NCBI GenBank assembly: GCA_946498245.1
Contig: CAMMNN010000014.1
Span: 1-64,000 of the forward strand
Direction of reading: 5' to 3'
DNA from: an uncultured Clostridium sp.
Lineage (GTDB): Bacteria; Bacillota; Clostridia; Lachnospirales; Lachnospiraceae
DNA: 64,000 bases
Every line of letters starts with the position of its first letter. Within the stretch, counting starts at the first letter, position 1. Shown here piece by piece: positions 19,285 to 27,772 of this stretch. The position numbers and the translations under genes are program-made. The notes beneath the pieces were generated by a model. That model worked only from the letters and a program-made list of their open reading frames with translations, ran no database searches and was not told where the DNA came from.

Positions 19285-20787
19285 CTATTTCAGGCCGTAA
19301 TAATCGTAAAGCTCTTCCGGGGCGTCGTTTTCTTTCAAAAGTTCCCTCAGCGCACCTTTCAGGCAGGCGGATGTTTCCGGATCCTCCAGGGGCGTCGCCT
19401 GCTTCGGATCTGCTTTTACGTCAAACAGCAGTTCCTGGCCCACAGGAAGGTTCTTTGACATTTTCTTGCAGCCAGCCGGTATCCGCAGCACCTTACAGCC
19501 TTTGGTAAAGGAGAATGGCTCTGCCAACGTAGCCTGCCGCAACTCTTCAACACTCATTCTGGCCCTCATATGGGTTGTCATAAGTGTGTAGTTATACAGT
19601 CCTCCGTCAGCCGTTTTGGGGGCTACCATCAGGACGTAGCGGCCGTCGGTCACGCTTAGGACTCCGCTGTGGGAGCCGAAAATACCGTATTCTCTCACCG
19701 CTTTGTCTTCTTTTAATACATCTTTTAAGGGCTTTCCAAGCATATCCTCCGGAATCTCCACTCCGAAAAACTCCAGAAGGGTGGGGGCCAGATCAATGGT
19801 CTGCACCAGGCTTTCCCTGGATTCTCCGGCAATTTGAAGGCGGGGATCCCAGATAAAGAGAGGCGTGTGGGCCACTTCCTGATAATCTGGCATCATGCTC
19901 TTAGCCCACCAGTCATGCTCTCCTAAAAGGTAGCCGTGATCCGTGTTGACAATGAGCATGGTATCCTTCCACATATCGTGGGCGTCAAATTCGTCCAGGA
20001 CTTTTCCCAGACTGGCATCGCAGAAGCTTAACAGAGCCAGGTATTTCTTTCTCACCTCTGCCACCACTTCCGACGGTTCATTTACCGGCGCGTAGGGCGG
20101 CCAGTCCAGCTCCGATACGGAATCCGGATCAAAAATTCTGGCAATGTATTCACCAGGGGCGTTAAAGGGCTCGTGGGGATCGAAGGTTTCTATCTGCAGG
20201 AACCAGTTGTCATACTGATAATTATTTTGGAGGAAATCAATTCCCTGGGAAAAGGTCTGGGCCTGAGGATAATCCTCGGTCTTCTTCTGCTTCTCCCGGT
20301 TTACTATATCCTGGCGGTACAACCGGCCCAATACGTTTTGGTAATCCTGAGCCATACGGCCCGCGTCTCCTACTACGTGGGGATTGGGGCCTGACGACGG
20401 AGCCGCGCACCCGGCCCAGGGATCTCCCTCCTGTCCCCGGTTGCACTCCCAGGTGGAATAGCGCGGGTGGTAGGTTCCCCCGCCGTCCTCCACATAATGG
20501 TTGTGATCCGTTACCATTCTGGTATAAATCCCATGGTTTTTCAGAATCTCCGGCATGGAATCGTCAAAGGGCTCCAGGGGGCCCCAGCTTCTGTGAAGGA
20601 AGTTGGGGCGGCCTGTGTGCAGCTCCCGTCTGGCAGGCATACAGGGAAGGCTGCAGACGTAATTATTCCCAAACTGAACGGTTCTTTCCGCCAGTCTTTT
20701 AAAATTGGGAAGCTCTACTTCTTTCCCGCCATAGCTGGGCAGCATATCCAGCCGGAGGGAATCGTACATTACCATTACTGCTCTCAT
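19285..20787 (-). CDS. Second type I sulfatase, cysteine type, no signal peptide
   Basis: 500-residue sulfatase only distantly similar to its neighbour. The metal-binding start is MYDSLRLDMLPSYGG, the signature CMPAR (Cys49) is followed by ELHTG, and NTDHGYLLGEHDWWAKS holds the second metal pair and the conserved Lys. No secretion signal. ATG 20787 overlaps the TGA of the upstream permease gene by 4 bp, which indicates translational coupling to the transporter. Two different sulfatases in one operon suggest a substrate with more than one sulfate position, or a set of related substrates. Substrate unknown. Confidence 0.92.
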   Translation of the reverse strand: MRAVMVMYDSLRLDMLPSYGGKEVELPNFKRLAERTVQFGNNYVCSLPCMPARRELHTGRPNFLHRSWGPLEPFDDSMPEILKNHGIYTRMVTDHNHYVEDGGGTYHPRYSTWECNRGQEGDPWAGCAAPSSGPNPHVVGDAGRMAQDYQNVLGRLYRQDIVNREKQKKTEDYPQAQTFSQGIDFLQNNYQYDNWFLQIETFDPHEPFNAPGEYIARIFDPDSVSELDWPPYAPVNEPSEVVAEVRKKYLALLSFCDASLGKVLDEFDAHDMWKDTMLIVNTDHGYLLGEHDWWAKSMMPDYQEVAHTPLFIWDPRLQIAGESRESLVQTIDLAPTLLEFFGVEIPEDMLGKPLKDVLKEDKAVREYGIFGSHSGVLSVTDGRYVLMVAPKTADGGLYNYTLMTTHMRARMSVEELRQATLAEPFSFTKGCKVLRIPAGCKKMSKNLPVGQELLFDVKADPKQATPLEDPETSACLKGALRELLKENDAPEELYDYYGLK

Positions 20788-21812
20788 GCCATTCTCCTTT
20801 CTGCCCTGGTCTTTGCAGCCAGAGCCGCTCTGGCCGCTCTGGCCCTGCGGTATGCAAACAGATTTTTATTGGCGCTGTAGATAGTAAACAGCAGGAACAG
20901 GGAGTACACCACTACGTTCTGAGTGCTCATTCCCAGCCCCAGCTTGGAAAGGGTCAGGGTCAAAAGATTTACGCTGACAGAACCCATAAGCACACCCACC
21001 TGCCTATTATGACAGAAGCTTCCGATCCAAGCACCCAAAGCCATGGGGAACATATTGCTGAATACGTAAGAGTTGCTGCTCATTCCCAACACTGGCGACA
21101 GAGAGCCGTTAAATGCTGTAATAAACACTCCGGCACAGGCTACTAAAATACCGCCGATAAGGTAACATAAAATACAGTTGGTATAGATGTTTATTCCGGA
21201 ATCCGCCGCCAGCTTCTGGCTGCCCTGGATAGCCCGGTAACGGTATCCAAAACGGCTGTACTGGAACAGGTAGGTGGCAACCAGTATCAGCAGAAGGGCC
21301 ACAATGATAATGAAATTAACATTGGACAGGGTTTCAATTCCCGGTTTTCCGTAAACAGTAACGCCTTGCTGATTGTTGATCATAAAGCAGATACATTCAA
21401 AAATCAGAGTCATGCCAAGCCCCAGTACCATGGGAAGAATCCTCATGTTGACGAAGAGAATCCCTGTCACTAGCCCGCAAAGGCCGCCGATGACCATGGA
21501 GCACAGCAACATTCCGATTCCTCCCCAACCCATGGTCAGCGCCAGGTTGCCGCCGAAAATCGTTCCCGCATACATCTGAGAACCCAGGGAGAGATCCATG
21601 CGCCCGCAGTTTAAATTCGTACTGATTGCCAGAGCAAAGGCGATGGTTGAAACCAGATTCCGGAAAAAGGTTTTAATGTCTGCGGAGTTGGTGATAACCC
21701 CGGTTCCCGCCCCGGTTCTGGCAATAATTTCCATAATAATCCATACAATCAGGGGGACCGCTATTGTCTGCAGCAGGCTTTTTGCCTGGATATTTCTGCT
21801 CTTTTTTTCCAT
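20784..21812 (-). CDS. CUT2-type sugar ABC transporter permease
   Basis: 342-residue inner-membrane permease of the ribose/galactose/AI-2 importer type (BPD_transp_2). About eight to ten hydrophobic segments are visible, beginning at residue 13 after a basic N-terminus. The stretch NLNCGRMDLSLGSQMYAGTI is the conserved cytoplasmic loop that contacts the ATPase. It ends in an unusual Arg/Ala-rich tail (AYRRARAARAALAAKTRAERRMA). It pairs with the other permease at 23216-24226 as a heterodimer. GGGG stands before ATG 21812. Confidence 0.88.
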   Translation of the reverse strand: MEKKSRNIQAKSLLQTIAVPLIVWIIMEIIARTGAGTGVITNSADIKTFFRNLVSTIAFALAISTNLNCGRMDLSLGSQMYAGTIFGGNLALTMGWGGIGMLLCSMVIGGLCGLVTGILFVNMRILPMVLGLGMTLIFECICFMINNQQGVTVYGKPGIETLSNVNFIIIVALLLILVATYLFQYSRFGYRYRAIQGSQKLAADSGINIYTNCILCYLIGGILVACAGVFITAFNGSLSPVLGMSSNSYVFSNMFPMALGAWIGSFCHNRQVGVLMGSVSVNLLTLTLSKLGLGMSTQNVVVYSLFLLFTIYSANKNLFAYRRARAARAALAAKTRAERRMA

Positions 21813-21856
21813 GTCCCTAATCCCCTTTCTTTCCTAATTAATTCTAACGTTTCCCA

Positions 21857-23143
21857 TTACTGCAGGCGCTCTTTAATGGTTTCGTAAGTAACGGCGTTAA
21901 TCTTTTCCTGAACCTGCTCCGCCGTAAGGCCCTCGTTGTTCATGCCTAAAAAGCTGTCTACAATGTCATAATCCGCTACCCATTTTCCGTCTGTATCCCA
22001 GCCGCTCATTTCCGCCAACTGCTCCTTGCTGGTAACGGCTTCCATGCGGAAGGTTAGAACCGCCGGTTCCCCAGCCGCCGTTTTCGTAGCGTCGCTGTAT
22101 CCCGTAAGCATATTGTAAACCTCGGAGAAGGCCATGGCGCTGACCAGGGAGGTAAATTTAACAGTACTCATGCTGACCGTAGTGTTGCCGAATTTATCTG
22201 TGGTATTAAATGCATTGTTTAAAGCGTCTCCAAAGGATCCGAAACCGATTACGGTAATGTCTTTGTCCAGAGCTTCCTCCACCTCGCTGACTGCCGTTCC
22301 TACATTTCCCAAAGCCTGAGGCGCTAAAAGGAGATAGTCGTATTTGCCTGTCTGAAGGGCTGCGCTCATACCTTCCAGCCAGCCGCTGGCGCTGGGAATG
22401 CCGGGATAGCAGTAAATGGCAATGCCCTTATCATTAACCGCCTCAATGGGAGAAGCGGAGGTAATGAGTTCCTCAATGGTATTTTCATAGGTCAGGCCGT
22501 ACATTTCCTGAATGGCTTCCAGCATATTGGTGGAAATCTCCGTCTGCTGGGCGTTGCCCTGGTAAGCTCCTCCAGTAGCGATAATAAAGCTGTGCTCTTC
22601 GCTGGGCTCCATGGTTTCCAGCATATATTCCCGGAAAAGCCGACCTGTATCCGGCTGATCCGCCTGGAAAGCGCCGCCGAAATTGTCGTAGCCCGCCTGG
22701 TAGCAGGCATCATTTGCGTCATAGCGTCCGCCGTTTTCTATGTAATACATTCCGTATTCCTGGCAAAGCTGGACAAGCTGTTCCGTATTGGCTCCTACGG
22801 CATAATAGTTAATTACTGCATCGCAGCCGGCGCTGGCGGCATTTTCCACAAAGGTCATTGCGGAATCCAAATCGTCACAGGCCTCAGAGAACATAAATTC
22901 GCAGTTATATTTTGGTCCGATATAATCATTAAAATAGGTAGCCCGGTTTGTACTCTCGTCATTTAACTGTACTTCCAATATAGCGATTTTAAAGGTTTCA
23001 TGTTCCGAACTGGAAGCCGCCGCTTCCCCTGTGCCGCTGGCTGCTGCCCCGGTATCTGCCGCCCCGCCGGAGGAGGAACACGCCACTGTGCTTATGCTCA
23101 CTGCTGCTGCCAATAATACGGATAACCATCTTCTTCTCTTCAT
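21857..23143 (-). CDS. Sugar ABC transporter substrate-binding lipoprotein
   Basis: 428-residue lipoprotein anchored outside the membrane. A basic hydrophobic signal with the lipobox STVAC is at residues 18-22, followed by a Ser/Gly/Ala-rich linker. The rest is a type 1 periplasmic-binding fold (Peripla_BP_4 like). At about 400 mature residues it is longer than ribose- or galactose-binding proteins, which may fit a larger ligand such as a glycoside. It lies between the two permease genes. ATG 23143 has AAAAGGAG. Confidence 0.88.
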   Translation of the reverse strand: MKRRRWLSVLLAAAVSISTVACSSSGGAADTGAAASGTGEAAASSSEHETFKIAILEVQLNDESTNRATYFNDYIGPKYNCEFMFSEACDDLDSAMTFVENAASAGCDAVINYYAVGANTEQLVQLCQEYGMYYIENGGRYDANDACYQAGYDNFGGAFQADQPDTGRLFREYMLETMEPSEEHSFIIATGGAYQGNAQQTEISTNMLEAIQEMYGLTYENTIEELITSASPIEAVNDKGIAIYCYPGIPSASGWLEGMSAALQTGKYDYLLLAPQALGNVGTAVSEVEEALDKDITVIGFGSFGDALNNAFNTTDKFGNTTVSMSTVKFTSLVSAMAFSEVYNMLTGYSDATKTAAGEPAVLTFRMEAVTSKEQLAEMSGWDTDGKWVADYDIVDSFLGMNNEGLTAEQVQEKINAVTYETIKERLQ

Positions 23144-23215
23144 TTTTCTTCTCCTTTTCTATGTTCTCTTTCTTGCCTGAAAACTCCTCTGAATCTGTAT
23201 GTTTTTCTCATTCTA

Positions 23216-24226
23216 TTAGAATTGCTGCCGGCTGGGAAGCGTGGACTGACGCTCACTGTTCATAAATACCAGCAGAAGGAATATAATAGCCCTGGCTCCC
23301 TGAATCAGTGTAGAGGAAACTCCCAGCATTAAAAGCCCTCTGTTTAATACAGTTACGGTAACGGCTCCGATAAAGCCGGCATAGGCGTTGGATTTTGCCC
23401 CGCCGAAAATAGACATTCCGCCTAAAACCGTTGCCAGCATAACGTCCATTCCCATTCCGGTGCCGACTCCCTGGGCGATATTTCCTGTTCTCAGTATCTG
23501 GAATACCCCGGCCAGACCAACTCCGACTCCCGCGAAAATAAAGGAAGTAACAATGCTTTTATTTTCGTTGATGCCGGTCTGCTGGGCGCATTTTACATTT
23601 CCGCCGATAAAACGCAGTTTTCTTCCCACTGCCGTCTTATGGTACAGTAAAATACAGCCTCCAAAGTACAAAACAAATGCGATGTAACGGAAATTTCCTT
23701 CCAGCGCTTTGCAGATCTGGTAGTCTACCTTCAGCGGTTCCGCCCCTACCAGAAATACAGTAAAGGCGCTGTATACCGACATAGCTACTACCGCTACCAT
23801 TGCGCTTTTGATATGGAAAATTACGCCCAACGCGCAGTTGCACATCATCAGGCCAACTCCGCTTAAAAATGTTACCACAATCATAACCACCATACTGCCT
23901 GTGGCCTGATAAGCCATGGCACCGAATACGGCTGCCAGTCCCATAACATTTCCTACAGAGAAATCGATGTTTCCTGTGGTATAAATAAACGATACGGCAA
24001 TGGCCATAGTTCCTACTATCAAACTTTGGTTAAAAACTCCCTTTAAGACGTTAAAGGTTAAAAACTCTCCTCCTGTGGCAATGTGGAAAATCACGATAAG
24101 CAAAGCCAGCATGGAAAGGGGAAATACCAGAGGAAAGCTTCGTTTATTTTTTATAATCTCAATGCGATCCAACAAACCCAGCTTAGGGGCGTCTTCGGCA
24201 ATCGCCTGTTCTGAAACCTGTGCCAT
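23216..24226 (-). CDS. CUT2-type sugar ABC transporter permease
   Basis: 336-residue permease of the same family as the one at 20784-21812. An N-terminal cytoplasmic stretch of about 30 residues is followed by eight or more hydrophobic segments. TTGNIDFSVGNVMGLAAV is the conserved loop of CUT2 permeases. It lies 12 bp after the ATPase gene and has AAGGAGG before ATG 24226, so it is part of the same transcript. Confidence 0.9.
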   Translation of the reverse strand: MAQVSEQAIAEDAPKLGLLDRIEIIKNKRSFPLVFPLSMLALLIVIFHIATGGEFLTFNVLKGVFNQSLIVGTMAIAVSFIYTTGNIDFSVGNVMGLAAVFGAMAYQATGSMVVMIVVTFLSGVGLMMCNCALGVIFHIKSAMVAVVAMSVYSAFTVFLVGAEPLKVDYQICKALEGNFRYIAFVLYFGGCILLYHKTAVGRKLRFIGGNVKCAQQTGINENKSIVTSFIFAGVGVGLAGVFQILRTGNIAQGVGTGMGMDVMLATVLGGMSIFGGAKSNAYAGFIGAVTVTVLNRGLLMLGVSSTLIQGARAIIFLLLVFMNSERQSTLPSRQQF

Positions 24227-24237
24227 ACTCTACCTCC

Positions 24238-25746
24238 TTATATCATACAGTCAATGAGCTGATTGTTGTCAAAGCCCTGGGACCGGAAAAATTCTCCCGT
24301 AACTTCCCCGTCTTTCATAATCAGCAGGCGGTCGCTCATACCGCACAGCTCCGGCAGTTCCTCTGAGATTAAAATAATGGATTTGCCTTTCTTCTTCATG
24401 TCGTAAATTAACTGGTACATAGACGCCTTTACGCCAATGTCCACGCCTCGGGTGGGACAGTCTAAAATCAGGATTTCTGAATCCGCCGCCAGCCATTTCC
24501 CGAATACAACTTTCTGTTTGTTTCCTCCTGACAGAGCCCTTACCGGCTGGAAAACGTCTACACATTTAATTGCCAGGGAATCTACCTGAAGCTGTTCGTA
24601 CCGGCGTTCCTTTTTATCGGAAATAAAGATTCCAAAGCCTCTGTTTTTCTTGTATCCCGTACTGCTGATATTGGCCCCGATAGAAGCGTTCATTACCAGA
24701 GATTCCGTATCCCTGTTTTTGGAAACGTACCCCATTCCGCTTTTAAATGCGGATTCAGGAGTAGTAACCTCCGTCTTTCCTCCGTGAAGAAGTACCTTTC
24801 CGTCCACCACGTCTTCCAGGCCGTACAGCGCACGTCCCAGTTCGTGCATTCCACATTCTGACAGGCCCCCGATTCCCAGAATCTCTCCTTTGTGAAGTTC
24901 CATGGTAAAGCACAGGAGATCTTTCATGGTAGTAATACAGTCCGCTTTCAGAACCACCTCGTCCTCGTAGCCGTCCATGTCCACCCGGTAATAATTTCCT
25001 GTAATCTCACGGCCGATCATCTTCTGCTTTATCATGTTGGGCTCAAAGTCCTGCTTTTCAATGTTGTCTATAATATTGCCGTCCCGCAGAACCGTAAGGG
25101 TATCGCTGTGCTCCATAATCTCGTCCAGGTCGTGGCTGATAAATACTACGGCTTTGTTGTCCGCCGCCGCCTGATGCATCAGGCGGTATAAAATCTCACG
25201 GCCTTTTTCCGAAAGAGCTGTAGTTGTCTCGTCTACCACAAACATCTCCGGATCGTGGGCCATTACCTTGGCGATCTCAATTAACTTTCTCTGTTCCATA
25301 TTGTACTTTGCCGTTATGGCTCCGGGCTCAATATCCGTTATCCCTATTTTCTCCAGCGCGGCCTTGGCCTCAGCGTTCATCTTTTTCCGGTTAATAATCA
25401 GCCCGCTGCGGAAACGGCTGTAATCTCCCAGAAAAATGTTCTCCGCCACTGTAATTGAGGGAATGGTTCCCATTTCCTGCACAATAATGCCGATTCCGGC
25501 CTGAACCGCCTCCAATGAGGTTTGGGGCTTCCAGGGCTTTCCTTTATAAAGCATCTCTCCGCTGGTTGCCTGCTGAATCCCGGCAATAATGGTGGTAACT
25601 GTAGACTTGCCTGAACCGTTTTCACCGATAAGCCCTCTGACCTCGCCCCGCTTAATCTGCATATTGACATGATTCAGAGCCACTGTTACGCCAAAGTTTT
25701 TGCACATATCTTTGACTTCAACCAGCACTTCTCCTTTTGCTGCCAT
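24238..25746 (-). CDS. CUT2-type sugar ABC transporter, double ATPase subunit
   Basis: 502-residue fused ATPase of the RbsA/MglA type. The first cassette has Walker A GENGSGKST, the second a degenerate nucleotide loop (GGLSECGMHELGR). The second cassette keeps a clear signature LSGGNKQKVVFGKW and Walker B ILILDCPTRGVD, while the first has the divergent YNMEQRK in place of LSGGQ. This asymmetry is normal for CUT2 importers. It is the first gene of the eight-gene operon running to 15325. AAGGAGG stands before ATG 25746. Confidence 0.93.
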   Translation of the reverse strand: MAAKGEVLVEVKDMCKNFGVTVALNHVNMQIKRGEVRGLIGENGSGKSTVTTIIAGIQQATSGEMLYKGKPWKPQTSLEAVQAGIGIIVQEMGTIPSITVAENIFLGDYSRFRSGLIINRKKMNAEAKAALEKIGITDIEPGAITAKYNMEQRKLIEIAKVMAHDPEMFVVDETTTALSEKGREILYRLMHQAAADNKAVVFISHDLDEIMEHSDTLTVLRDGNIIDNIEKQDFEPNMIKQKMIGREITGNYYRVDMDGYEDEVVLKADCITTMKDLLCFTMELHKGEILGIGGLSECGMHELGRALYGLEDVVDGKVLLHGGKTEVTTPESAFKSGMGYVSKNRDTESLVMNASIGANISSTGYKKNRGFGIFISDKKERRYEQLQVDSLAIKCVDVFQPVRALSGGNKQKVVFGKWLAADSEILILDCPTRGVDIGVKASMYQLIYDMKKKGKSIILISEELPELCGMSDRLLIMKDGEVTGEFFRSQGFDNNQLIDCMI

Positions 25747-25875
25747 GATTACGGGTCCTCCTTTTTCTTTTTTCCTGTCCGTTCAACAGTTTCCATCATT
25801 TTATACAATTTTTCTTTATTTCTCTCCCTTTAATCCGACAAGTTATTCATCATTTTTCCAACTCTTTCTGTTTTT

Positions 25876-25904
25876 TATCAAAAAAACGACATCTATTTTG
25901 TCAA
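25876..25904 (-). promoter_or_regulatory. Candidate promoter of the sulfatase/ABC operon
   Basis: Minus-strand TTGACA (25904-25899), a 17-base spacer and TTGATA (25881-25876). The -10 is imperfect. The likely leader is about 125 nt. The -35 lies 14 bases from that of the divergent AEC gene. Confidence 0.5.
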
Positions 25905-25918
25905 AAATCCGCCGGTTT

Positions 25919-25947
25919 TTGTTTTCTGTTCCAAAGCCCTTTACAAT
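25919..25947 (+). promoter_or_regulatory. Candidate promoter of the AEC transporter gene
   Basis: TTGTTT (25919-25924), a 17-base spacer and TACAAT (25942-25947), 75 bases before the start codon. Confidence 0.55.
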
Positions 25948-26022
25948 TCAGCCAACAGCCGCTATATATGAAGAAACGGCCGGTTTTGACAAAAATGTGC
26001 ATATGAAGAAAGGAATCTCTTT

Positions 26023-26931
26023 ATGGAAACTGTAAAAATTGTTACGGAGCAGACCCTGGTTATGTTTCTGCTCATTGCCACAGGCTACGTACTGTTTCGA
26101 AGCAAAAAAATCACTTTGGCCGGCAGCAGAGATATGGCTTCCCTTATGGTAACTATCGTAATCCCGGCGGTTATCATTAATAGCTTCTCTTCCCCATACT
26201 CTCCCCAAAAGGCGAAAGCCCTGGTTTTGTGTATTCTCTTATCCGCTTTGCTGCTGGCAGTTTCTCTCATTGTCAGCCACCTTTTTTTCCGCGGCCATGC
26301 CATTGACGACTTTGCTTCCGGCTTTTCCAATCCCGGATTTTTTGGAATCCCCTTGGTACAGGCGGCCTTTGGAAGTGAAGCGGTCTTTTATATCACTCCT
26401 TTTATTGTAGGGATTAATGTCCTCCAATTTACCTACGGCGTCCGTCTTATGGCAAAGGAAAAATCTCCGGACTGGAAGCAGTTTGCCCGCAATCCCATTT
26501 TCCTTTCCGCAGTTATAGGGGTTCTGCTCTTTTTTCTACCCATTGAGCTTCCCGGAGCCATATCCTCCCCTTTAAACTACGTTGCCAATCTCAACGCGCC
26601 TTTGGCTATGATAGTCATGGGGGTCTATCTGGCACAGACGGATTTTCGTTCCCTGTTTACTTCTCCCAGACTCTATGGCGTCTGTGCAAGCCGGCTGCTT
26701 CTGATTCCTCTGCTGTCGCTTTTGGCTTTCAGCCTGATTCCGGCGGGGTATGAGATCCGTTCCGCCCTTCTCATTGCCGCCGCCTGCCCTGTAGGAGCCA
26801 ACGTAGCCGTATACGCCCAGCTTAACGGCGGCGATTACGCCTATGCCGTCAAAACAGTGGTCCTCAGCACCCTTTTTTGCATCCTTACGTTACCCGTTGT
26901 CTTAACAATTTCCCAGTTTATCTGGGTTTAA
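26023..26931 (+). CDS. AEC-family transporter
   Basis: 302-residue integral membrane protein of the auxin efflux carrier family, with about ten hydrophobic segments in two five-helix halves. The conserved Asn/Pro-rich breaks are visible in FSNPGFFGIPLVQAAFG and AACPVGANVAVYAQLNGGD. Bacterial members carry small carboxylates such as malate or lactate; the substrate here is unknown. ATG 26023 has AAAGGA. It is 20 bp upstream of the esterase gene, so the two form an operon divergent from the ABC operon. Confidence 0.85.
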   Translation: METVKIVTEQTLVMFLLIATGYVLFRSKKITLAGSRDMASLMVTIVIPAVIINSFSSPYSPQKAKALVLCILLSALLLAVSLIVSHLFFRGHAIDDFASGFSNPGFFGIPLVQAAFGSEAVFYITPFIVGINVLQFTYGVRLMAKEKSPDWKQFARNPIFLSAVIGVLLFFLPIELPGAISSPLNYVANLNAPLAMIVMGVYLAQTDFRSLFTSPRLYGVCASRLLLIPLLSLLAFSLIPAGYEIRSALLIAAACPVGANVAVYAQLNGGDYAYAVKTVVLSTLFCILTLPVVLTISQFIWV

Positions 26932-26950
26932 ATGAATAGGAGGTCTTATT

Positions 26951-27772
26951 ATGGCTTTTGTGCAGCTAAATTTTGAAAGCAGGTATCTTTATGGCAACAC
27001 CAATGTAACCGTCATTCTGCCGGATCTTCCCAGAGAGCAGAATCCCCGTGATTTTTACGGAAGCGGCCGTTCTTATCCCGTATTGTGGCTCCTCCACGGA
27101 ACCTTCGGCGATTCCAGCGACTGGCTGAGAAAGACCAACATTGAGCTGTACGCCTGTGAAAAAAATCTAATGGTAGTCATGCCCTCGGCCCAAAACTCCG
27201 ACTATGCCAACTGGCCCCGCTTCGGCATGGGCTTTCAAATGTACGACTATCTGACGGAAGAGCTGATGCCTCTCATTTACAATTGGTTCCCCGCCAGCCG
27301 CCGCAGGGAGGACAATTTCATTGCAGGACTCTCCATGGGAGGCCTGGGGGCCTGCGTCTATGCCTTCAATCACCCGGAAAAATTTGCAGCGGCAGCCGTT
27401 CTCTCTTCCTGTCCCAGAGATATGCGGGACTTTCAGTCCAACTCTCCCTGGGCCTACCGCACACAAAACCAGTTGGATAATGCCGGAGGCCTGGAGGCTT
27501 ATCTGGCTTCCCCTCAAAACGTCTGGGATATGGTAAAAGAAAAGGCCGGTTCCCCGGCCCTTCCCGCTCTGTATTTTGCCTGCGGCACTGAAGATCCTCT
27601 TATATATGAAAGTTTTAAAAAGTTCAGAAATTACGCCCAGCAGTCAGGACTGAAAGCGGAATTTGAAGAGATTCCCGGCTTCTCTCATGAATGGAGGTTT
27701 TGGGATCTCACCATCCAAAAGGCCCTTGAACGTTTCCTTCCCAGGGAGCAGGGCCACGGCAATCTATTCTAA
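26951..27772 (+). CDS. Alpha/beta-hydrolase esterase (esterase D / EstA-like)
   Basis: 273-residue cytoplasmic esterase of the putative esterase (EstD/FrmB) family. The oxyanion strand is in LWLLHGTFGD, the nucleophile is the Ser of GLSMGG, the acid is probably the Asp in CGTEDPLIYE and the base the His of GFSHEWRFWD. Family members cleave small acyl or acetyl esters, including acetylated sugars. The location beside a glycan operon makes a deacylating role possible but not shown. ATG has AGGAGG. The 3' end overlaps the convergent response regulator by 9 bp. Confidence 0.82.
   Translation: MAFVQLNFESRYLYGNTNVTVILPDLPREQNPRDFYGSGRSYPVLWLLHGTFGDSSDWLRKTNIELYACEKNLMVVMPSAQNSDYANWPRFGMGFQMYDYLTEELMPLIYNWFPASRRREDNFIAGLSMGGLGACVYAFNHPEKFAAAAVLSSCPRDMRDFQSNSPWAYRTQNQLDNAGGLEAYLASPQNVWDMVKEKAGSPALPALYFACGTEDPLIYESFKKFRNYAQQSGLKAEFEEIPGFSHEWRFWDLTIQKALERFLPREQGHGNLF

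Noticed and set aside
18405-19508. 367-codon open frame on the plus strand across the two sulfatase genes
   Set aside because: It is antisense to two well-supported sulfatases, has no ribosome-binding site and no recognisable domain. It arises from codon bias of the real genes.
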